A stretch of 64,000 nt of DNA from DYRB01 sp963845265. Its GTDB lineage: Bacteria; Pseudomonadota; Gammaproteobacteria; Chromatiales; Chromatiaceae. Below, piece after piece: positions 16,666-26,105 of the stretch (positions are counted from its first letter, which is position 1; the number at the start of each line of letters is the position of its first letter). The position numbers were made by a program, and so were the translations under genes. The stretch lies in contig CAWJRN010000009.1 in assembly GCA_963845265.1 (NCBI GenBank), positions 369,229-433,228 on the forward strand, written 5' to 3'. The notes beneath the pieces are model-generated. The model worked only from the letters and a program-made list of their open reading frames with translations. It made no database searches and was not told the origin of the DNA.

Positions 16666-18540
16666 GTGACCACCAAAGATCAAGACGACCCCCAGGATCT
16701 TGCCCAAGACGACGCCATCATCGGCCGCGCCTGGCGCTGGTCTCTATTGGTCCTGGCCCTGGCCGGCATAGCTGGGGCGGTTGCCTGGTGGTGGCGGGCG
16801 GCGCAGGCCCCGGCGCCGGTCGCGATCCCAGAGGCTGCACCTGCCCGCCCCGTGACCCAGGCGATCAATGCCCAGGCGACCCCGCCGGAGGTCCGGTTCA
16901 CCGACATCACCCGGGAGGCTGGCATCGGATTCGTCCACGTCAATGGGGCCAAGGGGAGGCGCTTCCTGCCCGAGACCATGGGCAGCGGGGCGGCCTTCTT
17001 GGACTACGACAACGACGGCGACCAGGACCTGTTCCTGGTTAACTCCGACCTCTGGCCGGAGGATCGTACCCCGGGGGCGGTCAGGCCTAGTTCGGTCCTC
17101 TACGCCAATGACGGCCGGGGCGGGTTTACCGATGTCACCGAAGCCGTCGGGCTGACCGAGCCGATCTACGGTATGGGTGTGGCTGTGGGGGACTTCGACG
17201 GCGACGGCTGGGTGGACCTCTTCGTCAGCACCCTGGGCCCGGACCGCCTCTACCGCAACGACCGGGGTCGCTTTGTCGATGTCACCGCGACCGCCGGGGT
17301 GGCCGGCGGGCCTGAGGATTGGAGCACCGCCGCGGGCTTCTTCGACGCCGACGGGGACGGTGACCTGGATCTGTTCGTCGGCCGCTACGTGCGCTGGTCC
17401 CAGGCGATCGACCTGGAAGTGGACTTCCGGCTCACCGGGATCGGCCGCGCCTACGGGCCACCCACGGGCTATGGGGGGAGCGATTCGGCGCTCTACTTCA
17501 ACCAGGGCGACGGGACCTTCCTGGACGCCTCCGCCGAGGCAGGTATCCGGGTCCCCAACCCGGCCACGGGTCGGCCCATGGGCAAGGCGCTGGCCCTTGC
17601 CATCACGGACCTGGACGACGACACCCGCCCGGACATCCTGGTAGCCAACGATACGGTGCAGAACTTTGTCTTCCGTAACCTTGGCGCCGGACATTTTGCC
17701 GAGCAGGGCGTGGAATGGGGCCTCGCCTTCGACCGCAACGGCAAGGCGACCGGCGCCATGGGGCTGGACTGGGCCCGGTATCGCAACGATTCGGCCCTGG
17801 CACTGGCCATCGGCAACTTCGCCAACGAGATGACATCCTTCTATGTGTCCGCCGCGACCCTTGAAGACCAACCGCCCCAGTTCTCCGACGACGCCATCTT
17901 GGATGGGATCGGTCCCGCCAGCCGGCTGGCCTTATCCTTCGGCACCCTGTTCCTCGACTACGACCTGGACGGGCGCCAGGATCTGCTCCAGGCCAATGGC
18001 CACCTGGAGGCCGAGATCGCCCGGGTCCAGCCCAGTCAGCACTACGCCCAGCCGCCCCTGTTGTTCTGGAACTGCGGCGACGCCTGCCCGGCGACCTTCG
18101 TCCCCCTGGACCCGGAGGCTAGCGGCGACCTGGGCCGGCCCCTGGTCGGGCGCGGCGCGACCTATGCGGACATCGACGCCGACGGCGACCTGGACCTGCT
18201 TATTACGCAGAATGGACGTGCCCCGGCCCTGCTGCGCAACGACCAGGCCCGGGGGCATCATTGGCTGCGGCTGCGGCTACAAAGTCCAGCCGGGCTCAAC
18301 CGCGACGCCATCGGGGCCAGGGTACAAGTCCACGCCGGGGGCCAGACCCAGACCCGGGAGGTCATGCCGACCCGGGGCTACCTGTCCCAGGTCGAGTTGC
18401 CCCTGACCTTCGGGTTGGGTTCGGCGAATCGGGTGGATGGGGTGGACATCCAATGGCCGGATGGGACCCGCCAGGAGCTTGGGCCCCAGGGGGTGGATCG
18501 ACTCATCGAGATCGTTCAAGGGGAGGGCAACGGTGGCTAG
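16666..18540 (+). CDS. CRTAC/ASPIC-UnbV beta-propeller protein, membrane-anchored
   Basis: 624 residues. One N-terminal transmembrane anchor (about 25-44), then FG-GAP/VCBS propeller blades with repeated DYDNDGDQDLFLV, DFDGDGWVDLFVS, DADGDGDLDLFVG calcium-binding-type loops (about 95-520), and a C-terminal ASPIC/UnbV domain (GARVQVHAGGQTQTREVMPTR to DIQWPDGTRQE). Start is a GTG at 16666 after a TGGAG site; an ATG two bases earlier runs straight into a stop. It is co-oriented with and probably co-transcribed with the pentaheme gene and overlaps the next CDS. Related proteins are usually exported; function unknown. Confidence 0.88.
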   Translation: MTTKDQDDPQDLAQDDAIIGRAWRWSLLVLALAGIAGAVAWWWRAAQAPAPVAIPEAAPARPVTQAINAQATPPEVRFTDITREAGIGFVHVNGAKGRRFLPETMGSGAAFLDYDNDGDQDLFLVNSDLWPEDRTPGAVRPSSVLYANDGRGGFTDVTEAVGLTEPIYGMGVAVGDFDGDGWVDLFVSTLGPDRLYRNDRGRFVDVTATAGVAGGPEDWSTAAGFFDADGDGDLDLFVGRYVRWSQAIDLEVDFRLTGIGRAYGPPTGYGGSDSALYFNQGDGTFLDASAEAGIRVPNPATGRPMGKALALAITDLDDDTRPDILVANDTVQNFVFRNLGAGHFAEQGVEWGLAFDRNGKATGAMGLDWARYRNDSALALAIGNFANEMTSFYVSAATLEDQPPQFSDDAILDGIGPASRLALSFGTLFLDYDLDGRQDLLQANGHLEAEIARVQPSQHYAQPPLLFWNCGDACPATFVPLDPEASGDLGRPLVGRGATYADIDADGDLDLLITQNGRAPALLRNDQARGHHWLRLRLQSPAGLNRDAIGARVQVHAGGQTQTREVMPTRGYLSQVELPLTFGLGSANRVDGVDIQWPDGTRQELGPQGVDRLIEIVQGEGNGG

Positions 18541-20272
18541 ACACACGCAATTCGGCCCGGGCGCCTTGGCGCTGTCGCTTGCCCTGGGCTTGTCGGTCGG
18601 CACGGTCCAGGCCGGAGACACCTTCACCGACGGCACCCAGGCGGCGGGGCTCGACTTCACCCACTTCAACGGCATGTCCGACCAGCTCTATCTGGTGGAG
18701 AACCTGGGCGGTGGGGCTGCCCTGTTCGACTATGACAACGACGGCGACCTGGACCTCTACCTGGTCCAGGGGCGCATGCTGGGGGAGGGCAAGACCCTGG
18801 CCAATGCCCGGTTCCCGCCCAAGGAGGGGGCGCCGCTGATCGGCCGACTCTATCGTAGCGACCTGACCCAGGGCCCGGGCGGGCGGCCCCAGGTGCACTT
18901 CACCGATGTGACCCAGGCCAGCGGGCTCCAGGCCGACGGCTATGGCATGGGTGTGGCGACCGGGGACTACGACAACGACGGCCATCTGGACCTGTTCCTC
19001 ACCAATCTGGGCGGCAACACCCTCTGGAAAAACAACGGCGACGGGACCTTCACCGAGGCCACCGCCAAGGCCGGGGTGGGGGCCTCGCACCTGGCCATCG
19101 GCGCAGCCTTCCTGGACTATGACCGGGACGGCTGGCTGGACCTCTACGTCGCCGAGTACGTCGACTTCACCACCGCCGGCAACAAACCCTGCCACGCACC
19201 CAGCAGTGCCCGAGACTACTGTTCCCCCAAGGTCTATGAGCCGCTGCCCGACCGGCTCTTCCATAACCTGGGCGACGGGACCTTTACCGATGTCTCCATG
19301 CCCAGCCGCATCGCCCAGTCCAAGGGCACCGGGCTCGGGGTGGTGGTGGCGGACTTCAACGGCGACGCCTGGCCGGATATCTACGTGGCCAATGATGGCA
19401 TGGCCAACTTCCTGTGGATCAACCAGCAGGACGGGACCTTCCGCGACGATGGCTTGATCTCCGGCACGGCGGTCAATGCCGCAGGCATGGCCGAGGCGAG
19501 CATGGGGGTGGACGCGGGCGATCTTGACGACGACGGCGACCTCGATCTGTTCATGACCCACCTCACCGGCGAGACGAATACCGTCTACCTCAACGACGGC
19601 CAGGGCTGGTTTGAGGACCGCACCGCCGCCAGCGGCCTGGGGGGCCCGAGCAAGTCCCCGACCGCCTTCGGCACCGGCTTTTTCGATGTCGACAACGACG
19701 CCGACCTCGACCTCTACGTGGCCAACGGGGCCGTGAATATCATCCTTAGCCTGGTCAAGGCGGCGGACCCCTATCCCCTGCACCAACCCAATCAGCTCTT
19801 CGCCAATCAGGGGGATGGCCGCTTTGCCGACGTCTCGACCGAGGCCGGCGCCGTCTTCGCCCTCTCCGAGGTTAGCCGCGGGGTCGCCTTCGGCGACATC
19901 GACAACGACGGCGACACGGACCTGGTGGTGGCCAACAACAATGGCCCGGCGCGGCTGCTGATCAACCAGGTCGGCGACCGCAACCCCTGGCTTGGGCTGC
20001 GCCTGATAGGCAGCCAAGGGAGAGACGCCCTGGGGGCCTGGGTCGAGATCCGCCGTGAGGGTGCACCGTCCCTGTGGCGGCGGGTCCACACCGACGGTAG
20101 CTACGCCAGCGCCCGCGACCCGCGCCTGCTGGTCGGCCTGGGCGGGCAGTCCAAGGTGTCGGGGGTGACGGTATTCTGGCCGAGTGGGCGGCGGGAGTCC
20201 TTCCCGGCGCCGGACCTGCGGCGCTACAGCACCCTTCACGAGGGGCAGGGGACAGAGGGGACCAAGCTATGA
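18533..20272 (+). CDS. CRTAC/ASPIC-UnbV beta-propeller protein, secreted
   Basis: 579 residues. The GTG at 18533, behind GGGGAGGG, overlaps the upstream stop by eight bases and gives MARHTQFGPG with a signal peptide ending at VQAGD (about residue 25). Propeller loops such as DYDNDGDLDLYLV, DYDNDGHLDLFLT and DIDNDGDTDLVVA repeat along the chain, followed by the ASPIC/UnbV module (GAWVEIRREGAPS to VTVFWPSGRRESF). It is a paralogue of the preceding gene without the membrane anchor. Overlap with the following TPR gene (ATGA) supports a single operon. Confidence 0.88.
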   Translation: MARHTQFGPGALALSLALGLSVGTVQAGDTFTDGTQAAGLDFTHFNGMSDQLYLVENLGGGAALFDYDNDGDLDLYLVQGRMLGEGKTLANARFPPKEGAPLIGRLYRSDLTQGPGGRPQVHFTDVTQASGLQADGYGMGVATGDYDNDGHLDLFLTNLGGNTLWKNNGDGTFTEATAKAGVGASHLAIGAAFLDYDRDGWLDLYVAEYVDFTTAGNKPCHAPSSARDYCSPKVYEPLPDRLFHNLGDGTFTDVSMPSRIAQSKGTGLGVVVADFNGDAWPDIYVANDGMANFLWINQQDGTFRDDGLISGTAVNAAGMAEASMGVDAGDLDDDGDLDLFMTHLTGETNTVYLNDGQGWFEDRTAASGLGGPSKSPTAFGTGFFDVDNDADLDLYVANGAVNIILSLVKAADPYPLHQPNQLFANQGDGRFADVSTEAGAVFALSEVSRGVAFGDIDNDGDTDLVVANNNGPARLLINQVGDRNPWLGLRLIGSQGRDALGAWVEIRREGAPSLWRRVHTDGSYASARDPRLLVGLGGQSKVSGVTVFWPSGRRESFPAPDLRRYSTLHEGQGTEGTKL

Positions 20273-22227
20273 CGCCAGCTCGATTGTCGACATTACAGCC
20301 TGGGCAAGGCTCTAGCGGAGCCGCTCTCCGTAGCCTGGATGGAGCGAAGCGGAATCCAGGTTGCGCCACAGCCCCTGGTTCTATCGATGCCGGCGAGACC
20401 GCTCCAGATTCCGCTAGCGTTCCATCCGGGCTACACGGAGCTCCCGGTGCATCCTTGCCCCCTTCCTGTGGGGCAGGCCCTGCGCCACGAGGAGCAGCGG
20501 CCACTAGGACAGCGGTATCCTATCTGTTCGCCTCCCTCCTCCTGGCCGTCTGCCTGATCGCCTGCCCGCCTGACACTAGGGCCGAGGAAGACCCCCTGGT
20601 CGTGCCGGTGACCTTGCAACCGGCCAGCGGCCCCATCACCCTCGACCCCATCCCGGCCCCGGACCTGTCCCGAGCCGAGGAGGTCGTGCGCGCACACCTC
20701 GACGAGGCCCGCGCCAACCTGGCGGAAACCCTGGCTCTGGCCCTGGCCCAGTCCCCGCCCGGCATCGCCGCGACCGACCTGGCCGCCGCCTACGGTCAAA
20801 CCGGGGGCTACTACTTAGCCCACAAGCTCTGGGTCGCCGCCGAGGCCTGTTACGCCAATGCCCAGCGCCTGGACCCGGATGACCCGCGCTGGCCCTACTA
20901 CCTCGGCTACCGCTACCAGCAGGACGCCCAGCCGGAGCTGGCGGCCGCCGCCTATGCCCGCGCCCTGGACCTGGACCCGGGCCTGACCGCGGCACGACTG
21001 CGCCTTGGGATGCTCGACCTGGATCTGAATCGCCTGGACCAGGCGGTGCCGCTCCTGACCGCTGCCGCCGAGGACCCCGGGCTGCGCGGTGCGGCCCTCT
21101 ACGGCCTGGGGCGGGCCGCCCAGGCCCGCCGCGACCCGGTCGCCGCCGTGCCCCTGTTCGAGCAGGCCCTCGCCGAGGACCCGGACGCCTCCCAGATCCA
21201 CTATGCCCTGGCCATGGCCTACCGCGCCCTCGGTAAGCTCGACGAGGCACGTGCCCACCTGGCACTGCGCGGCGACGGCGAGCCCAGCGTCCGCGACCCC
21301 TTGGTGGACGACCTCGCCCGGCTCCTCAGCGGGGCCCGCACCCTCTACTATCGTGGCATCGAGGCCATGCGCGCCGGCCACTACGCGGTCGCCGTCGCGG
21401 CCTTCGCCGAGGCCCTGGAGCTGGAACCGGACAACGTCAATGCACGAGTCACCCTGGCCAGGGCCCGGTACCTCGCAGGCGACCAGGTCGGCGCTGCCCG
21501 GGAGCTGCGCGACGCCCTCGGGCGTGACCCGGACCACCCCCTGGCCCTGTTCCTGCTAGGGGCCCTGCTCGAAGAACAGGGCGATGCCGAGGGCGCACAG
21601 GCCCACTACCAGCACGCCTTGCAGATCGACCCCGAACACGGCGGGGCCCACCACGCCCTGGGCCATGCCCTGATGCGTCGCGGGGACTACCAGGGTGCCG
21701 CTGGGCACTATGCCGCCGCCCTCGCCGCCGTCCCCCAGGACACCCCCGCCGCCCTCATGCAGGCCATGGCCCTGGTGCGGTTGGGGCCCGAACGTCACGC
21801 CGAGGCCAGCGCCCTGCTGGACGCGGCCCTGGCTGACCACCCGGACGACCCGGTGCTGGGACTCGCCGTGGCGCGCCTGCTCGCCGCCAGCCCGGCGGAT
21901 GCGGTGCGCGACGGCCCCCGCGCCCTGACTCTGGCCCAGGGGCTGTTCGACCGGGCCAACACCCTGGATAACGCCGAGACCCTGGCCATGGCCCAGGCCG
22001 AGGCCGGCGACCCGGCCGGGGCCGCAGCCCTGCAACAAAACGCCGTGGCCGCTACCGCCGCCGCTGGTCGATACGGGGATCTGCCGCGGCTCCAGGCCAA
22101 CCTGACCCTGTACCAGGCCGGGAGCCCCAGTCGGGCCCCCTGGGCTGATGAGGACCCGGCCTTCTACCCACCGCCCATGCCGGCGCGAGGGCCCATGCAG
22201 GAATACCCTACCCGGTCGGCCTATTAG
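20269..22227 (+). CDS. TPR lipoprotein with REP-derived N-terminal extension
   Basis: Up to 652 residues. The first 84 codons read through an inverted REP pair (peptide SLDGAKRNPG is the REP itself). A hydrophobic segment with a lipobox (LLLAVCLIAC, Cys near 98) then starts the natural protein, followed by many tetratricopeptide repeats (about 140-640, e.g. AYARALDLDPGLTAARLRLG). The ATG at 20269 overlaps the upstream stop; a TTG at 20455 would place the signal peptide closer to the start. Probably an outer- or inner-membrane TPR scaffold for the neighbouring cytochrome and propeller proteins. Confidence 0.8.
   Translation: MTPARLSTLQPGQGSSGAALRSLDGAKRNPGCATAPGSIDAGETAPDSASVPSGLHGAPGASLPPSCGAGPAPRGAAATRTAVSYLFASLLLAVCLIACPPDTRAEEDPLVVPVTLQPASGPITLDPIPAPDLSRAEEVVRAHLDEARANLAETLALALAQSPPGIAATDLAAAYGQTGGYYLAHKLWVAAEACYANAQRLDPDDPRWPYYLGYRYQQDAQPELAAAAYARALDLDPGLTAARLRLGMLDLDLNRLDQAVPLLTAAAEDPGLRGAALYGLGRAAQARRDPVAAVPLFEQALAEDPDASQIHYALAMAYRALGKLDEARAHLALRGDGEPSVRDPLVDDLARLLSGARTLYYRGIEAMRAGHYAVAVAAFAEALELEPDNVNARVTLARARYLAGDQVGAARELRDALGRDPDHPLALFLLGALLEEQGDAEGAQAHYQHALQIDPEHGGAHHALGHALMRRGDYQGAAGHYAAALAAVPQDTPAALMQAMALVRLGPERHAEASALLDAALADHPDDPVLGLAVARLLAASPADAVRDGPRALTLAQGLFDRANTLDNAETLAMAQAEAGDPAGAAALQQNAVAATAAAGRYGDLPRLQANLTLYQAGSPSRAPWADEDPAFYPPPMPARGPMQEYPTRSAY
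20330..20437. repeat. Inverted REP pair inside the TPR lipoprotein reading frame
   Basis: A forward REP (TAGCCTGGATGGAGCGAAGC then GGAATCCAG) at 20330-20360 faces an inverted copy at about 20405-20437, with 44 bases between. Together they form a BIME-like hairpin. The frame stays open through both. The repeats match those at 12251 and 39861. Confidence 0.78.
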
Positions 22228-22399
22228 CGCGGCATGGTTGGGAGCTGCTGGCGAAGAACGGACGGAATCAACAGGGGTTTTCCGATTATCTGGTCCGGGC
22301 GCAAAACCGATTGCGTGTGGATGCTGGCTCGGTCCCTCCAGTTTCGTCGCCAGATGGACGCCCGAGCCCTCGGGAACCAACCGATAGGAGCGAAACGCA

Positions 22400-25300
22400 A
22401 TGCCGCCCCAAATCAGACCCATGGCCCTCGCTTGCTTCCTGCTTCTGAGCGCCTGCTCCGAGCCTCCAGAACCCGTAGGGTCCGCGGTGCGGACCATCGC
22501 GCAGATCGACGAGAAGACGCAGACAGAGACACCCGCGACCCTAGGCGCCGCCGCCATCGCCGAGAACAACCGTGGCGTCGGGCTCATGGGCCAGTTCGAC
22601 TATGCCGCTGCACGAGATGCCTTCGCTGGGCTGGTCGCGGCCCACCCGGGGGAAGCGGACCTGGCGGTCAACCTGGCTATCGCCACCCTCAACCGCCAGC
22701 AGGAGGGGGACGAGGCCGCCGCCCTGGCCCAGGTCGAGGCGGTCATCGCCCAGGACCCGGGCCGGTTGCGCGCCCAGTACGTCGCCGGGCTCCTGCGCCT
22801 CTACCTGTCATCTCCGGCGGAGGCCCAGGCCCACTTCCGAACCGTGGCCGAGGCCGACCCCACCGACCCCTATGCCGCCTACTATCTCGGCCAATGCCTG
22901 GCCCAGCAGGGCGACCAGGCCTCGGCCCTGGACTGGTACCGTAAGGCCCTGACCCTGGACCCCTATCTGCGCAGCGCCTACTACGGTGCCTTCCAGGCCG
23001 AGCAGCGCCTCGGCCACCGCGACCAGGCCAGGGCCCTGATGGAGGATTACCAGCGCCTGGCCAACAACCCCCAGGCCAGGCTCGCCGAGTTCAAATACAC
23101 CCGCATGGGTCCGAAGGCCCAGGCGCTGGCGCTCGGTGACGCTCAAGCCACGACGCCGAGCATCCCCACCGGACCGATCCTTGCCCAGCCTCAGGCCATC
23201 GAGGTGGTGGGGGACGCGACCTGGCCAGCCCCCGCGGTCAGACCCCTCGGGGCCTCGGTGGCAGATCTGGACGGCGACGGTCTCCTGGACATCCTGGTCC
23301 CGGATGCAGGCCCCGGGATCCTGGTCCTGCTCGGGACCCCGGACAGCGGCTTTCGGTCCATCCCTGACCACCCACTGTCCGGGATCGACAGCGTCAACGC
23401 GGCCCTCTGGGGCGACTATGACAACGATGGCCTGACCGACCTCTACCTGGCACGTCGAGGCCCCAACCGACTCCTGCGTCAGGCTAGCCCTGGGGTCTGG
23501 GAGGACGTCACCGTCGCCACCGGAACCGCCGCGAGGGACCTCGATACCCTGGACGGGGCCTTCTTCGACGCCGACCACGACGGCGATCTGGACCTCTTCC
23601 TGGTCAATGCGGACGGGCCAAACGAGCTGCTCAACAACAACCTGGACGGGACCTTCCGGCCCCTGGCCACGGAGCAGGGGATCGCCGACCCTGGCAACGG
23701 GCGGCAGGTCCTGCCCCTGGACCTGGACGCGGACCGCGACGCGGACCTGATCGTCCTGACCGCCGAGCCACCGCACCAGGCCTGGCTCAACGACCGCCTC
23801 TGGGCCTATAGCCCCGCACCGGGACTCGACGCCTTCCTCGCGGCCCCCGTGCTTGCCGCCCTGGCCGCCGACCTCGACGCCGATGGGGCCGTCGAGCTCT
23901 ATGGCCTGGGCCCGGACGGGCGCCTGCTCGCCTGGACCCGCGGCCCTGATGGGACCTTCATCGCACACGACCTGGCGACCCTCGATCCTGGTGCCGGGGC
24001 TGCCTGGGGTCAGCTCGCCCTGGCCGACCTGGACGGGGATGGGACCCTCGATCTGATTGCCTCCGGCCCGTGGGGCTGGAGCGCTCTGAACGCTCAGGGG
24101 CAGGAGCTGGCCGCGGCCGAGGTCCAGCCCGACGGGGCACTGACCTGGGTCGCCCCGATCCTGCTCGACCCCGCCACAGGCCCTGCCCTGGTGGGGCTGA
24201 CCGGCGAGGGGCCCCGCCTCTGGCCGCCCGGGCCCGGGCGCGGTGCCTATGTCTCCCTGACCCTCAGCGGACTGGCCGACGCGTCTCGGGCCATGCGCTC
24301 CAACGCCTCTGGTGTCGGGACCAAGGTCGGCCTACAGGTCGGGTCCCATTGGGGTATCGCCTCGACGCTCCGCCCGCGCTCGGGTCCGGGGCAGGACCTG
24401 CAGCCCCTCAGCCTAGGGATAGGCTCCGCCGCCCAAGCGGACTTCGCCGCCATCGACTGGTCGGATGGCGTCTTCCAGAGCGAGCTGGGGCTGGCCCCGG
24501 GGCAGATCCATCCGGTGGTCGAGACACAGCGCCAGCTCTCTAGTTGCCCGGTCCTGTTCACCTGGGACGGGGACCGCTACGCCTTCGTTACCGACCTGCT
24601 CGGCGTGGGTGGCATGGGCTATGCGGTGGGGCCTGGGGAATACGCCGAGCCTCGTCCCTGGGAGTACCTGCTCCTGCCTGAGGGGCTGGCCCAACCCCGG
24701 GACGGGCGCTTCCAGATCAAGCTCACCGAGCCCATGGAGGAGGCGACCTATCTGGACTCCGCCCGGCTCACCATCTGGGACCTGCCGCCGGGCTGGCAGA
24801 TGGTGCTGGACGAGCGCATGGGCATCTCCCCGCCTGAGCCCACCGGGGCGCCGCGCTTCTACCGGAGCGAGACCCTGCCGCGACAGGTCCTCGACCAGGA
24901 CGGCCGCGACCTGACCACAGTCCTGTCCAGGGCCGACGGCGAGGCCGCGGGTCCAGGCCCTCTGGACCGGCGCTTCGTCGGGCGCCTGGCCGGGGAGCAG
25001 GTCCTGACCCTCAGCTTCGCGCAGCCCCTGGACGCAGATCCCGGCGAGCCAATCTTGGTCGCCGATGGCTGGATCGAGTACCCCTACTCCCAGACCAGCT
25101 TCGCCGCCTGGCAGGCCGGTGCATCCTTCGATGCCCCTAGCCTGGATGCCCGGGGGGCGGACGGCACCTGGCACCGGCTCCTGACCCAGTTCGGCTACCC
25201 AGCGGGGATGCCCAGGCGCCTATCTGTCCCCCTGCAGGACCTGCCCCCCGGGACCGATACCCTGCGCCTGAGCGGTAACCTTGAACTCTACTGGGACCGA

Positions 25301-25762
25301 CTCGCCGTCGCCTACGCCGAGCCACTGCCCCAGGCCGACCGCCGGGATTTCCCTCCCATCTTCGCCCGACTCACAGAGATCGGCTTCCCGCGCCGCTTGG
25401 CCCTGCCCCAGGCCAGGCCGGGTTACGACTATGCTCGGCGCAGCCCCTTCTGGGATACGCGTGCCATGGCCGGTCACTACACCCGCCTAGGGCCGGTGGA
25501 CGAACTGGTGGCCCAGACCGACGACGCCCTGGCGATCATCGGCCCCGGCGAGGAGATCCACCTGGAGTTCGCCGCCCCGCCGCCGCCCCCGACCGGCTGG
25601 ACCCGGCGCCTGGTCCTGGAGACCCACGGCTGGTCCAAGGACATGGACCTCTACACCAAGGACGGGGAGACCTTGGCCCCCTTGCCCGAGACCGGTCAGG
25701 ACCAGGCCCGTCGCGACGCCCTGCATGCCGCCTACAACACCCGCTGGCGGGATGGACGCTAA
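22400..25762 (+). CDS. TPR / beta-propeller / ASPIC-UnbV lipoprotein with conserved C-terminal domain
   Basis: 1120 residues. Lipoprotein signal (CFLLLSACSEP, Cys near 19), TPR repeats (about 48-220), VCBS propeller loops from about 285 (DLDGDGLLDILVP, DYDNDGLTDLYLA, DADHDGDLDLFLV) to about 550, an ASPIC/UnbV-like block around 610-710, then about 400 residues of a beta-rich region ending in HGWSKDMDLYTKDGET. The last part recurs at the end of some long CRTAC proteins but has no function I can name. It begins 172 bases after the TPR gene and is the last gene of the cluster. The fusion combines the domain types of its neighbours in one chain. Confidence 0.85.
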   Translation: MPPQIRPMALACFLLLSACSEPPEPVGSAVRTIAQIDEKTQTETPATLGAAAIAENNRGVGLMGQFDYAAARDAFAGLVAAHPGEADLAVNLAIATLNRQQEGDEAAALAQVEAVIAQDPGRLRAQYVAGLLRLYLSSPAEAQAHFRTVAEADPTDPYAAYYLGQCLAQQGDQASALDWYRKALTLDPYLRSAYYGAFQAEQRLGHRDQARALMEDYQRLANNPQARLAEFKYTRMGPKAQALALGDAQATTPSIPTGPILAQPQAIEVVGDATWPAPAVRPLGASVADLDGDGLLDILVPDAGPGILVLLGTPDSGFRSIPDHPLSGIDSVNAALWGDYDNDGLTDLYLARRGPNRLLRQASPGVWEDVTVATGTAARDLDTLDGAFFDADHDGDLDLFLVNADGPNELLNNNLDGTFRPLATEQGIADPGNGRQVLPLDLDADRDADLIVLTAEPPHQAWLNDRLWAYSPAPGLDAFLAAPVLAALAADLDADGAVELYGLGPDGRLLAWTRGPDGTFIAHDLATLDPGAGAAWGQLALADLDGDGTLDLIASGPWGWSALNAQGQELAAAEVQPDGALTWVAPILLDPATGPALVGLTGEGPRLWPPGPGRGAYVSLTLSGLADASRAMRSNASGVGTKVGLQVGSHWGIASTLRPRSGPGQDLQPLSLGIGSAAQADFAAIDWSDGVFQSELGLAPGQIHPVVETQRQLSSCPVLFTWDGDRYAFVTDLLGVGGMGYAVGPGEYAEPRPWEYLLLPEGLAQPRDGRFQIKLTEPMEEATYLDSARLTIWDLPPGWQMVLDERMGISPPEPTGAPRFYRSETLPRQVLDQDGRDLTTVLSRADGEAAGPGPLDRRFVGRLAGEQVLTLSFAQPLDADPGEPILVADGWIEYPYSQTSFAAWQAGASFDAPSLDARGADGTWHRLLTQFGYPAGMPRRLSVPLQDLPPGTDTLRLSGNLELYWDRLAVAYAEPLPQADRRDFPPIFARLTEIGFPRRLALPQARPGYDYARRSPFWDTRAMAGHYTRLGPVDELVAQTDDALAIIGPGEEIHLEFAAPPPPPTGWTRRLVLETHGWSKDMDLYTKDGETLAPLPETGQDQARRDALHAAYNTRWRDGR

Positions 25763-25846
25763 CGGAATCGGGACGCTGGGGTCGGCTCACTTCGGACCCT
25801 CGGTATCTCGGTGGGGTATGGATGGTTCATCGCTGGGTTGATCGGC

Positions 25847-26015
25847 CTAGCAGCCTGTCGGGCTTAGGTGGATCGAAGCGAGGGAGTGGGAGGGCGAGGC
25901 CATTTTGTTCCGCTTTTGAGGCGCATAGTGGGCTCTATGTTACGAAAAAGCGGGGCGGAATGGGCCGTCCTCCCGCTTCCGCAGCCGATTCATCCTAAGT
26001 CCGACAGGCTGCTAG
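25847..26015. repeat. 169-bp imperfect palindrome, MITE-like
   Basis: The outer arms CTAGCAGCCTGTCGG and its complement CCGACAGGCTGCTAG are perfect at the ends (25847-25861 and 26001-26015), and complementarity continues with interruptions (CTTAGG, GAAGCG, GGAGG, TTCCGCTTTT) to the centre near 25930, where GCATAG/CTATGT closes the fold. It has no open reading frame, which fits a non-autonomous element or IS-derived ends. No clear target duplication could be read. Confidence 0.7.
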
Positions 26016-26105
26016 TACGCCGCGCCTAGATGGACCGAACATACAAGGGTGGATACAGCGCGCGGCACTGCGCCGGGAGTTTGCCGAGCCGTCCATCCGC
26101 GCAAC

